From assembly GCA_034440635.1 (NCBI GenBank), contig JAOTON010001251.1, forward strand, positions 727,001 through 791,000: DNA of 64,000 bases, read 5' to 3'. Origin of the DNA: Lepas anatifera (lineage: Eukaryota > Arthropoda > Thecostraca > Lepadidae). The notes under the pieces are model-generated. The model searched no databases and was not told the DNA's origin. It saw only the letters and a list, made by a program, of their open reading frames with translations. Below are positions 1 through 11,119 of the stretch, one piece after another. How positions within the stretch are numbered: the first letter of the stretch is position 1; each line of letters opens with the position of its first letter. The translations under genes were made by a program, and so were the position numbers.

Positions 1-553
1 ACATGTTCTGAAGTTAACTTTTCATGAGTCTATAACATATAGCTACGGGCTGTGTGGAATGCTTGGAATCAAAACATCAATATTGCGATTATAGGCAGAA
101 ATATGCAAAAACCCACCGCCAGCCATGACACAGGGCGTGCACCAGGGCGTTGGGTACGTATTGACTCAGCATCGGCATCGGCGACTGCAGAGCGCGGGGC
201 GGCTCCAGCCGTCGCTGACTGCTGATGGATCACCCGACGCTCACCGATCACCATCGACGATAACATACCTACAGATCAGCGGCCAGAGAAACCCTCCGCC
301 GCCGCACAATGGCCACCGAAGACCTTGAAGTGTTTTTTATTTGCAACACCGCTGCTCAGTTGATTACGTTTTCCATGCTTACAAAAGAACAATGGCGTCG
401 GGCGATGGCTGGGTCTTCCCAATGCCGTTCAACATATGAAAAACCGTAACTGTGGTTTGTGATTACGATAGTATCAATCCTGCTACTGGTACATAAGATG
501 TCATTGTGCGGGAGCATCTGATAGCATGATTTAGGATGGAATCACCTTGCCAC

Positions 554-594
<41 letters not shown>

Positions 595-3500
595 TTCGCA
601 GTTTATAACTAATACCCTATTTTTCTTAACTGCTAATTGTTTATTACTTCATATGCCCCTGTGAATCCGCGATCCATCAATAAGTCGCTTAGTTCTCCAC
701 CAATAAATGGTCCAGGGACAGCTTCGTAATCATTGTTTAAAAATACCTTTGCACAGTTGGACAAAGATGTCAACCTCCGTCGCTGAAGCCATCCTCGCAA
801 ACGCCTCGCTCCGGAGTCGCCTCGCTCCGCTCCGGAGCCTGCTGTCCCTCACGCAGGCTGAGACTGGCTGAGACGAGCCTTGGATGAGCTATAAACAGGG
901 TGGATGTCATTGGAAGAGGTCACTGGCGGTGCGTGAACCGTGCTGGGGCCGGTACCGCCGCCAGTGTCCGCTGCCAGCCATCCAGAGACCAATCACCTGT
1001 GAGAATCACTCCACCCCAGACCCGGGCCCGCTACGGTCATCAGTGGCAGTCCGCGGAGACGGCGGGGCCTGAGCCTGCTCTGGAAGTGTCTGCCCATGTC
1101 CACTCTCCTTTTCCCGGGTGTATGTAAAAGTGAGCTTCATTTTTTGCCTCGTCATGGTAAGCTGCTCTGTAGCAGCCGATTCATATCTGCCAGCTGATAA
1201 AATAAATTGTCGGCTATTTCCCCGCTCTCTGTGGCAGAGAGACCGTCCTGTGGATAGCTTCAGCAGCTCTTTCGTAAACGACAGATCTCTAAGTGGCTTC
1301 ACTCAAGGTGAAAAGAAAAGTCGCCTGACTACAGCCCGGTGGAAGGTGGCCAGCGTCTTCATTGGTGAGACGTTCACCCGCGTCGCTTCAGACGCGCCCC
1401 GTCTCGCGCCCTTTCTCCGGCGGCGGCTCGGCGTGCTGACGCCTCTGCCACACTCAGCGGCGCCGCTGAGACCCACCGGTACGCGCCAGTGACGGCGCTT
1501 CCTGTTCTCATCCGTCATCGGTCGTTTTTCGACATTGCCAGGTCCACGTTGTTACCTGGCGTTGTCCTCTGTCATTGGTACAGCTACTGTCATGTCTCCG
1601 CAGTAAGGGGATGATAAGGTGCTGCTCACTGTTAGTGTGCACGTGGATTGATTGTAAATTTTCTTCTGAAATGGTATCTGCATGTCACGATGTGGTTTTC
1701 CTCTCGGAATTCGTATTCGTACATATGCCATAAAGCCACATACAGGCGCCTACCTTAACGTCGTCTGATGGATGCTTGACCTTTCTATCCTATTTTCTCT
1801 TCTTGGAAAAAATGACCCTAGACCGTCAGCTATGTCACCTTTAAATGGCTACAAAGTGGAATGACACGTCAGACCAGAACCAGCTCGATGCTCCAGTCCG
1901 GAGCGCATCATCGCTCACCTCTCTGACCCCTGGCCACCCGTGAACTTCCCGAGAGCGCCGGCCTGCTCTGAAGCGGTCGCGCTCGGTCCTGAGCCCGCTG
2001 CCGGGCCACTGCGTCATCTCTACCCTGCCGGACGACCTGGCGTCGGCAGCGTCATCGCCTTCTGGTGGGATGCCGAGTCGGCCTTGACAGACGGAGTCAG
2101 CTTGCTGTCAGCGATCTCTGCGCCGTTCCAGAGTCCTGGCGCTGGCCTGGCTGCCGCCGCCGCCGCCGCCGCTCACCACCCCGCTCCGTTGTTTGGCCAC
2201 GGAAATATCCGTCCCGCCGCCGTGACTGGAACGAATCTTTGTGTTGGTCTGTCAGCAAAAAATGGTAGCCAACTTGAAAAGTTGCAGCGGGCGTGGGTGG
2301 GAACTTGAGGCGGATGTGGGTAAGGAGGAATGGGCGCGAGAACGAGGAAAATAGAGTGCATTCTTGTCTAGGAGAGAACAAGACAGGCCTCGGACTGTGG
2401 TGAAGTGAGAGACCAGTGTATCTACGGGTGTGAAGATACCAACGTGCATGCCACTAGAATGCTTATCAAGCAGACAATCTTCACCCAGGGCAACATATGT
2501 ATTGAAATATTAATGGGTGCTCTAAAGGAGAGCACAGGCGTTGTCTTCATAGTTTGATCTAGCCCATCTTAGCATGCAATGCTAGGCCGTCGGGGCGGCC
2601 TCATGTCGTCGCTTTGCTCACGAATAACGGGAAACCTTTTAAGGCCTGCAATAAATTCAGCCAGCCGTAATAACATGTAATCAACAACTTCACAGCAGTG
2701 AAACGGTGCACGCGCTCTGGAGGGCAAATGTGGTTCTGTTATCATGGCCATTGTGCCCGTAAGAAAATCCTTTCCGGCAAGATGTTCGCCTATAGCTGTC
2801 TGCTGATATTTGGATGTCGAGGACGTAGATGGGGAACCTTCGAGACCACTGAGTTGTTTGCTGGTTGAACATGTGGCCAACCGCAGTTTGTGTAACAAAT
2901 ACCTTCGGCTTACCACAGTCTATCGGGAACTTAACAAAACAACACGACTGAAAGAATACCTTACTGTCAAGAACTGCGCGTGGACTGTGGACACTTCTTC
3001 TGGCCGTGCTGTGTTACCAGAAACACGACACGTGCCTTCAGGTAGCTGCCTGACCTTGTAGGTGTTGTTGCAATAATCGTAATTGGAGTCAGAGCGCCCA
3101 CGGTGCGTTGACAATAATCACACAGGAAGTCCGGAGTAGCGCACCGCCTTGAGGTGTCAAAAACTGTCACCACGTAGGTGGCTGTTTTGTGCAGCCGCTT
3201 GGTTGATGCTTTTCTGTACAATGTTATTCAATGGATTTATTTCTAACTGGTGATATGTACCATTTGAAATTTAATTCGGTACATACCCGCACTCACGTCT
3301 TGATACGCCATGCTTTTTGTGATGCACAGTTTTTAGGAAGCGCCTTCGTCAGCTTACCACAGTGGAGAAGGATGGGAAGATAGGCGAACTTAATCACTCG
3401 GTCACGCTCGGGTTGCAGTGCCGCGTGCCGATCCAGGGGCTTTGGCGGGCGGCTCCCGTTGTGGTGACCGGACAACAAGTTCGCATGCATGTTGAGCCTG

Positions 3501-4004
3501 CTGTCAATTGCAGACTAGCCTTTGAGTCCGGGATCACCGAGGGCTAAGCCTGTATCCATCCATGACACCTTGCTTGAGGAGCCGGACCTAGATGTCTGTA
3601 ATCGGCCTCAATTTACATAGCAATGAACCCCATCAAGATGCTTAAAGGAAGCCTTTGTCTTGGTATTTACCTCAAAGCCCAGTGTTGAACCGGAACAGCT
3701 AACAAGGCGGTCTAATGCCTCTCCTTCCGCCATAATTGCCGTTAACATGTCCTTGACGATTTCCATCATCTAAGCTAACGGCTTCGCTGGATACATATTC
3801 CAGAAGTGTCGGTTTCGATTACCCACCTGCCGTATAGCGCGCAATATGCACACTTGAGCTCATAAATAAGCCATAAGTAGTGTGCGTGACCGATTAAACG
3901 ACTGCAGCCCGAGTGGGGCGGCCACTGCTGCCCGAGTGAGTCGATAATCGTCGATAATGAGGGCAGGGATGGTGCGGGTGCAGGGTCGCTCGCGCCACGC
4001 CTGC
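1..4004. other. anonymous non-coding DNA
   Basis: I see no convincing gene in this stretch. The short open frames lack family motifs and do not end at convincing splice sites. It holds one GA microsatellite (listed separately), a short run of GCC triplets near 2155-2172 and otherwise unique-looking sequence. A minus-strand open frame over 2569-2916 has a fairly protein-like composition, but I cannot name it and do not call it a gene. Confidence 0.6.
556..592. repeat. (GA)n microsatellite
   Basis: About 18 uninterrupted GA dinucleotides, seen directly. No function is implied. Confidence 0.97.
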
Positions 4005-4275
4005 GTGAGGTGTGGAGCGTGGCGCCATGTCTGTGTGGCATTGTGGAGCGTGCCGCCACGCCTGTGTGGAGCGTGGCGGTGCGGAGCGTGGTGTCATGTC
4101 TGTGTGGACCGTGGCGCCATGGCTGTGTGAAGCGTGGCGCCATGCCTGTGTGGAGCGTGGCGCCATGCATGTGTGGAGCATGGCGCCATGCCTGTGGAGC
4201 GTGGCGCCATGCCTGTGTGGAGCGTGGCGCCATACCTGTGTGGAGCGTGGCGCCATGCCTGAGTGGCGGTGTCGA
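4005..4275. repeat. 23-bp minisatellite
   Basis: Tandem units built on 'GTGGAGCGTGGCGCCATGCC' plus TGT. The GCGCCAT core recurs at 4161, 4184, 4205, 4228 and 4251, so the period is 23 bp with one 21-bp unit. Units at the left edge are more degenerate (GTGTCATG, GCGGTGCGG). Open frames on both strands here are by-products of the repeat. Confidence 0.93.
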
Positions 4276-5470
4276 GTGTGGCGGTCTGCTGCCCAGCTAC
4301 AAGGCGAGTACAGCTGGCCCGAGTAAAAATACTGGGGGAGGAGGGGGAGGGCAGTGGCGGCGCTGCCACAGAGGCACATCAGGCACTGCTTAGCCACTTT
4401 AATGTCGAAGTAGGTATGTACTTTTTGTGGAATAAATCTAACTTGACACGATGTTTAAGTTACCGAGAATGTTCCTTTTTCGGATCACTGGGTCAAAGAG
4501 CCGATAATTTGCATCTCTGAGAATCCACTTTCGCAGCTCTTACCGTCAACAAATGTGATAATAGGCACTTCGCGATTTCGCTGAATCTGCTAAACACCGT
4601 GGCAAACCTAACGTATGTTTTTTAACTGACATCTCTAATACTTCATTCATTCGGACGCGAGTACTGGCTCGTTCAATCAGCCTTATAGGCTTGCCTTAGA
4701 AGCTAGCACGTGCCATGCCGCGTCTTAGGACCGTGATTACAGCGGATTCCTTTCTTGACATTCTTGTATTCGCGGATGTCTAGCCTTCTCTAGTGCGGGA
4801 CAGTTTTTTGGCAATTATTAGCGAGATATTTGATTTGTGAAATCCTTATGAAGAACGTGAGTCATGGCACAAAATCTGGCTGATGAAATTTAAAAAATCC
4901 GTTCACAAATCGATCGTACAGCGAGAAATTGGACGTCATAAACAATGAAGTGCCGAAGCTGTCCTTGAAATGGGAAGCTCTCGTGAGTACCTTGTCCTTC
5001 CCGGCTTACTTACCTACCTACCTATTCTTCTTGGATTTTGCCTTGTTCCTTCATATACTGCCGCATAGCCGTTTCCACAATCCACCGACATATATTTTTA
5101 TATTGTTTTTCAATGTGTATGATGTTAAACATTTAAACATAATTTTTTCTCATCGACTTGAGCTTGTCCCTTCTTCAGCCGACCTGCTGAAATCATCCCT
5201 GTCTAATATCAGGTAAAAAGCCTGCGCGACGTCTTTACCTCTAAGCCAATCGTGCCTAGGCTGTCAGAATGTTCAAGGGCCGCCACTGTGGGGGGGGGGT
5301 CGTAAAGCGCCGTGACCAGTCCAGGCCAGGTGACCCAGAACTGACCCGGTGGATAAACGCTACACATGCAAGGATATCAGCCATCAGCGCCCGCTCTAGT
5401 CTTAGAAGAAAGAGTAAAGGCTCTGCTAATTTGACAAAGTTAGCACGAGGCGCTTATGCAATCTGTCCGT

Positions 5471-5820
5471 TCAGATCTGATCACTAACCGGATTTTTTCA
5501 GGAGACGCAGGTCATGGATTTGCAATATAACGCTTCAGATGCGATCACTAACCGGATTTTCTCAGGAGACGCAGGTCATGGATTTGCAATATAACGCTTC
5601 AGATGCGATCACTAACCGGATTTTCTCAGGAGACGCAGGTCATGGACTTGCAATATAACGCTTCAGATGCGATCACTAACCGGATTTTCTCAGGAGACGC
5701 AGGTCATGGATTTGCAATATAACGCTTCAGATGCGATCACTAACCGGATTTTCTCAGGAGACGCAGGTCATAGACTTGTAATATAACGCTTCAGATGCGA
5801 TCACTAACCGGATTTTTTAG
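5471..5820. repeat. 64-bp tandem repeat, about 5.4 copies
   Basis: The motif TCACTAACCGGATTTT recurs at 5481, 5545, 5609, 5673, 5737 and 5801, exactly 64 bp apart. Copies differ by only a few substitutions, for example GGATTTG versus GACTTG, so the array is young or recently homogenised. It lies in AT-rich DNA with no gene nearby. Confidence 0.97.
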
Positions 5821-6564
5821 GAACTGGGGCATTCATTCCTCGACAAATCGACCAAGCGAGAGCACTAAACATCTCAGATTGTGATGCAAATTTGTTACAG
5901 GGGTTGTCCAGGGCGCATATTAACACTGTATATATGCAAAACCTTGCTTTTCCAATAGCCATATCTTCGAGACAAACCATGATAACTAGATAAAGCTATA
6001 GATCCTAGAATCGTTGAGACCTAAATAAAAGTTTGGTGGCGTCAATGTTTGATATTTAAAAGAAATTACTATACTTTTACCGAGGACAAATGGTCAGGCT
6101 GTGCGATTTGATAATTATGGCATTAAAAAGTGATGTATTTCTGCTGTGCAAATTAAATTAGTGGGGTTGGCATACCGTTGTGAAAAAAATTGGAAAGGGA
6201 AACATTTTTTCTCGAAATTGTCAAATGGTATTTTAAGAATCAGTGATACAAGCGCAATGTGTCCAAGCAGTGTATCATATCCGTCCTAGCAGCCATCAAT
6301 GGTCTTGCTATAGGAATTAAATTTTCATAGATTTTTTCGAAGAATACAATAGCTCATGATAAAACTCTATCTTTCAACTTGCGTTTGTTTTAACATGCAC
6401 CTCGCTGGGGGGGGTGGTTCCTGCTCGTTTTTCCCAATTAACGCAAACACGAAAAAACGCAGAACATCACAACTTACAGTACCTTATTCCAATCGCTTTC
6501 ATGCACCTGACCCATTTCTTGGGTCTGGTCAGGTCCCAATGTCAGGTCAAGGAGTTATTCAAGG
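5821..6564. other. AT-rich non-coding DNA
   Basis: No gene or named repeat recognised. Confidence 0.6.
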
Positions 6565-6970
6565 TTAACTCTCGCCCCGGTAGGGGGTGTTTGAACACCC
6601 TCACCCTCTCGGGTTTTTCCGGCGGTACGAAAAAACGGCGACGCGAAGCGCCGCCGTACTTTGAGGCACACCTTATCCTTGATCAATTCCGCAACTTTCC
6701 TTAAAATTTTAAGTTTGGGGCATCCCAGATCAGGTCACCAGCGCAGGTCAAGTGACCTCACCTACAAAAATGTTTAAGGTGGCATAAGTAAAAAATGGGC
6801 GAGTCTATCGGATTGAAACTTATACTTCATAATGGGCCCACCTACAAAAAATATTCCGGGATTTTTCATATCGATGACCTAAGGTCAATTACGGATCATG
6901 ATTTCTATTGGAAGTACATTGTTCCATGGGGGGTGTTCAACCCCCTCTTCCCCACCGGGGTGAGGGTTAA
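6565..6970. mobile_element. 398-bp TTAA-flanked MITE (family A, deletion derivative)
   Basis: The element (6569-6966) is flanked on both sides by TTAA (6565-6568 and 6967-6970). Its ends are inverted: CTCTCGCCCCGG at the left, and CCGGGGTGAGGG at the right, which reads CCCTCACCCCGG in reverse complement. Each end is followed by a small palindrome of the GGGTGTTTGAACACCC type. A TTAA duplication is typical of piggyBac and Kolobok elements, so this is probably a non-autonomous member of one of them (inference). The interior, including the stretch around 6755-6800 (TGACCTCACC, then AAGGTGGCATA), recurs in reverse complement in the larger element at 17.8-18.9 kb. This copy is therefore an internally shortened relative. 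It has no coding capacity. Confidence 0.85.
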
Positions 6971-6974
6971 GTGA

Positions 6975-7030
6975 GGCCGACTCCAGCAGGCGTACTGGGA
7001 ACAACTTGGACAAAATTTATAAAAAAAACA
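6975..7030 (+). repeat. SINE 3' tail fragment
   Basis: The sequence around ACTCCAGCAG, GTACTGGGAACAACTTGGA and an A-rich end matches, on the opposite strand, the tail at 13,808-13,860 of the SINE ending at 14,165. Only the tail is present here, as expected of a 5'-truncated insertion. It abuts the right TTAA of the preceding element. Confidence 0.7.
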
Positions 7031-7214
7031 TGCAGTGGCCAAACTGATAGTAGCCGAGGAACATTAAGGTAGTAACACCCACAGATGGAAAGGCCTCTTT
7101 GGCCAGGGACAAGACCAAAGAAATTCGCATCACTGGTGCTGTGACCCTCTAATGTCGACGAGACTCGACTAATAATTTTCGAGATTTAACGACGCACAAC
7201 TGCCGAAATCATAT

Positions 7215-7376
7215 GACGACGGAGGTGAAGGGGTGAAGGTAGACTGAGCTAGGGCAGGGTGCCAAATCCTGCCTCTGGGTGGGCTCTAACCCGCAACGCC
7301 CTGCACATACATGTAGAATGTCATAAGCTGAACTGAGCGCGCGGGCTAACCGACTGCGCCACCTGGACGCAGGGGT
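7215..7376 (-). repeat. tRNA-derived SINE head
   Basis: On the minus strand, from about 7376, there is an A-box-like stretch GTGGCGCAGTCGGTTAGC. About 60 bases further on comes a B-box-like stretch GCGGGTTAGAGCCC. The spacing and the lack of a foldable tRNA cloverleaf argue for a SINE promoter rather than a functional tRNA gene. The downstream limit is uncertain. Confidence 0.6.
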
Positions 7377-7682
7377 CTAAAAAGTGAGCTTGTGGTCGCC
7401 GACTAAAATCCAAGCTTCTTCGATGGTTGCCGAACCTAATGCTACATGTATTACAAAATCGGTCTTAAAAGTGGTATAAATATGTCTATAGGGAAGCACT
7501 GGCGAGTGCAAGGGGGAAGGTTCCGATAAAATATAGATATAAAAAACTATAAAACATAGATTGGGTTTCTCGATATCGATGACCTAAGATCAAGTCATTA
7601 CCTAAGTGATTTCATGAGATTATAATTTAGTATTAAAGTCAAAGTTATGATCTGAAAGCAACAAAATTATACATGCTGGCCC

Positions 7683-7747
7683 TTAACCCTAGCCCCGGTG
7701 ACCAGCATGAATCACATATGAACCCCCCCTTGGTGGGAGGGGGTTAA
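7683..7747. mobile_element. 57-bp TTAA-bounded remnant of family A
   Basis: TTAA at 7683-7686 and 7744-7747 bracket a 57-bp insert. It starts CCCTAGCCCCGG and ends GGTGGGAGGGGG. These resemble the termini of the TTAA elements at 6.6 and 19.2 kb, so this looks like two ends with nearly all the interior lost. Confidence 0.55.
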
Positions 7748-10502
7748 AAATGACACCCTCGATCTCGGAAACAAAGAAAGATAGAAGCGGAAAAGCGATC
7801 AAAAGGTCGTCGGAAATACAATCGGCGTTACTCCCGGAATTTTTGTGTAAGGTCAATACTGTGGTCACCAGAGGGGACAAATTTATATACGTCAAAATGT
7901 ATCAAATGCAGTGCTCTATAAAACCTTGCTTATCTCCGTACGCAAAATAGCCGGAACCACTTTCTCAACGTTATTCGACAGAGCCCGACCAGCTCTTTTA
8001 CTAAGGCAACATCCATTTTCATATCGGGTCAAAGGCTAGGGCGCAACAGGGCACTGAATATTGGGGATGTTATCACGTAGCTTCAAGTTATGATAGGAAG
8101 AACGCTCGCTTTGGGCGTGATATGTCGGACCTAAAAGCCAAAGTGGGATAGTGATCAGTCATTTATACGCACTACGCAGTCATGAATACGTATCGATAGT
8201 GCCCACTAAGCTTAGGCTAAGTCTGTTTGGAGGTCAATCGAGGTCAAATATGATACGCTGCCCGTACACAAGGACAATTAAATGGGCGCCGAAAGCGGTG
8301 GGACGGGGTACCTACGCATTCCCCTGTTGGCCAACCAGGGGGGACGTCTCCCCAAAATTTTCGGTTCATCGTCAGTAAATGCTGTCAGGCACCAAATATG
8401 CTTACAATTCCCCTGCCCCGGTCAGCACCAGCCCGGGTCCGCTCCCCTGTAAAAATTCCGTGGCAGCGCCTCTGGGAATTAACATTTTCGCCCATCACTT
8501 CTATACCAAGCAAGATACAACCATGATTGATGCACCATTGTTGTTCTCTCATCAATAATGGTTGTATTTTGTGTCCATCCATGTGAAAAATTGTTAGGTC
8601 TTATCTTAGAGACAAATAAAAGGGTTTGCAGCACCTTAAAAAGAGCCTCGGAAACAGTTCCGATGTTTCATTTAACTAGAGAAAAAACATTTTTTATGAA
8701 CATACATGTGTCGTGAAATACTCGTGATTCTTCACCTTGAGGCGCCACAAATCAGATGAATTCCTGTAACATTTCAAATAAATAATTACAACATTATTCA
8801 TTGGCAACATTTCCTCAGAAGTGCAGTGGAAAATATCAACCATTGTTAAGATGAGGCCCAATTCTCGCTCCATTGTTGAACACATGGGTGGAGAATATGC
8901 CCCGGCCACACCGGCCATGGCCGGGGTAACTTTCAAGTTACGCCGGCGCGGCCGGGGTAACCTTTTTGGAGTCCTTTTTAATGCTGCAGAAGGTCAAAAT
9001 TTACGGTTAATATAGTCAGATTTTACAATAAATCGAAGATGCATTTACAAACAATATGTACCTACATAATACCTATTGATGGATGCATTTCATATTTTAG
9101 CTAATATAATCTTGCTTCCCTGCACCTACTTATCCGTTCCCATATTTCCACGGCTACCTGACAGAGACAAGAAGGAGTAACGAGTGTCTGGTGTTTTGAG
9201 ACGTCCTACCTATCACGAATCCATTTTTCTTTATAGGTCACATCCTTCCCCTACATTCAGTAAAGATGAAGCGGCAAAAGACTTTAGAGGCATTCCTTTT
9301 AAGCAAGCATCGATGAGAAAGGTGAGGCATTACGTTTATTAAATAATACAAATGTCGAAAACTAAACGTTCTTGGGGGGGACGTCAGTGGAAGCAAATGG
9401 ATTGCCATAAAAGGTTTGTACTGAAGATGATTTGATATAATTTATGATTACATTATTCATAATAGTCTGCACAGCTGCCTGCCAAGGACTTAGGGCAGGG
9501 GCGGTCATTTTAAGTTTGATATCACAACTCACGTACATTGTTCCATGTTTTATCAGTTTGTGTAGATGGAAAACATTTCCATTTTATTTACAACATCCAG
9601 ATGGAGTGTTTTAGTTGGCAGCCCATTTGGTCTCTTCCTTTCTATTTCATTTTCATCCGCCTTTTTCCAGTTTGTCAGTCCAGTCAACCTCCCCTACCAC
9701 CACGTCTGGAGTACATTGAAAAGTGCATACATTGAGCTGCATTGAAAACTGTGACTCATTGCCCATTTTAGATAAACTACAATAATAATTTAATGCAGGC
9801 TTTGATAGCATGATATAAACATGAAATCACGCTATATTTAATGCTTAATGTCTGATATTTACTCCGGGATTTATTTTGTGCAGAAGGCTTTTTCGCGTGT
9901 CTATAGGAAACTAAATTAAACCACGTGTTTATTTGATCTTAACTACATGTGAATGCACATCTTCAAAAGTCCATCCAGCCGTATGACCCTGGCAGTTGGT
10001 GCGTCGTTAAACCCCGACAAAAGCCCATCCAGGTTTCAGCTGAAACTAAGGCCATTGTGATATTATCCGACGCTGCCTGTTCACTTAGTAGTAAAATAAC
10101 TATCTTATCATAATTTGTTTATTCTGCAGGAAGTCTCCGATCAGCCGCGCCCTAGATGGATATCCCAGCACCAACATCAGCATCAAGTCAACATACACCC
10201 GAGGATGTCCTTCTTCCTCGTCATCGTGCCGATATTTTTTGTCCGTGCCATTTACCGTGTCCCTTTGCAGGAAAACCTTTTTGCGGCCATTCACTGTCTC
10301 AAAAGATCATACAAGTTGTTATTGAAAATAAAACGGGATTCTGTGTTTCGTCTTTACTTTTTTGATCTGTTTTGTGCCCTTTTTCTTTTCAATGGACTAA
10401 TGTGGACCTCCACAGCTGACCTTAGCAATAGGCATGACAGTTTGGGCGGGGAAACTGCCCATTTTTTTCTTCCTCTGGAGTATGTAGGTACACTGTACGC
10501 AT
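7748..10502. other. non-coding DNA with dispersed repeat fragments
   Basis: No gene seen. Short GC-rich pieces built on GGCCGGGGTAACTTT occur at about 8925 and again at 10,790, so a dispersed repeat family is likely. The inverted repeat at 8515-8567 is listed separately. The rest is AT-rich anonymous DNA. Confidence 0.5.
8515..8567. repeat. 18-bp inverted repeat, 17-nt spacer
   Basis: ATACAACCATGATTGATG at 8515-8532 pairs with 8550-8567 at 17 of 18 positions. It would form a hairpin in DNA or RNA. It may be the core of a small foldback element; there is no evidence of transcription. Confidence 0.8.
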
Positions 10503-10776
10503 GCCAGGTACGCTGGCGGATCCAGGGGCAGAATGGGCTTAGCCTTCCTCCAAAAAAATATGTGGGGGACTAACAATACAAATTAGCGCCCCCCTCTCTC
10601 CCGGTCGACGACACAAAACCCAACACCACGCCAACACCACTTCACACCCCCCCGTGGACACAATAGAGGCCACGCCAACGTAGTTTCCCACCCCATGCAC
10701 CCCCCGGTCGACGAGCCCTGGTTAATGTTTTGCCCCCCCCACAAACAGGTGCGCTGGATCCGCCACTGGCCAGGCA
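10503..10776. mobile_element. 258-bp hAT-type MITE with 8-bp target duplication
   Basis: Inverted ends CGCTGGCGGATCCAG (from 10,511) and, read from the right, CAGTGGCGGATCCAG (ending at 10,768) agree at 13 of 15 positions. The flanking octamers GCCAGGTA (10,503-10,510) and GCCAGGCA (10,769-10,776) differ by one base. An 8-bp duplication with CAGNGGCGGATC ends is the hallmark of non-autonomous hAT elements (family knowledge). The interior is C-rich on the plus strand and has no coding frame of note. Confidence 0.85.
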
Positions 10777-11039
10777 TCGGCCGCCGGCCGGGGTAACTTT
10801 GAAAACAATTCTCCACCCATGGTTGAACATGGTTCTTCTCAAAGCAATAGCAATGCTGTCTCTTGGGAATAACATTATTTTCTTTGCATGACATCATTCC
10901 CATTATAACTATTTCCAAAGCTCTTAATTGATGAATTTTAGCATTAATAATCAAGACTAAAAAAGTTTCCAGAATAGTTGCTGATGACCCATTTGGACCA
11001 GGATTGGGTACTGAGAAGAATAGTTTGCATTTCAGCTAC

Positions 11040-11119
11040 CTGTTCTTTTGTGGTGGACACAATCTCTCTTTGATATTTCTGCTGTACCTCTGTGGCAGTG
11101 CTTCCATATTTCATCCATA
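11040..11119 (-). CDS. candidate 80-bp internal exon, protein unknown
   Basis: On the minus strand a strong pyrimidine tract ending TTTTCTCTAG precedes this stretch, and it ends GAACAG before GTAGCT, a moderate donor. One frame reads WMKYGSTATEVQQKYQREIV and continues STTKEQ. It is rich in K, Q and E and helix-like, as in coiled-coil proteins. A second frame is also open, so the frame is not certain. No neighbouring exon was recognised on either side. It could be an exon of an intron-rich minus-strand gene, a fossil exon, or chance. I cannot name the protein. Confidence 0.28.

Noticed and set aside
10115..10573. 152-codon plus-strand open frame with hydrophobic segments
   Set aside because: Its right end runs into the hAT-type MITE at 10.5 kb, and there is no family motif or splice support.
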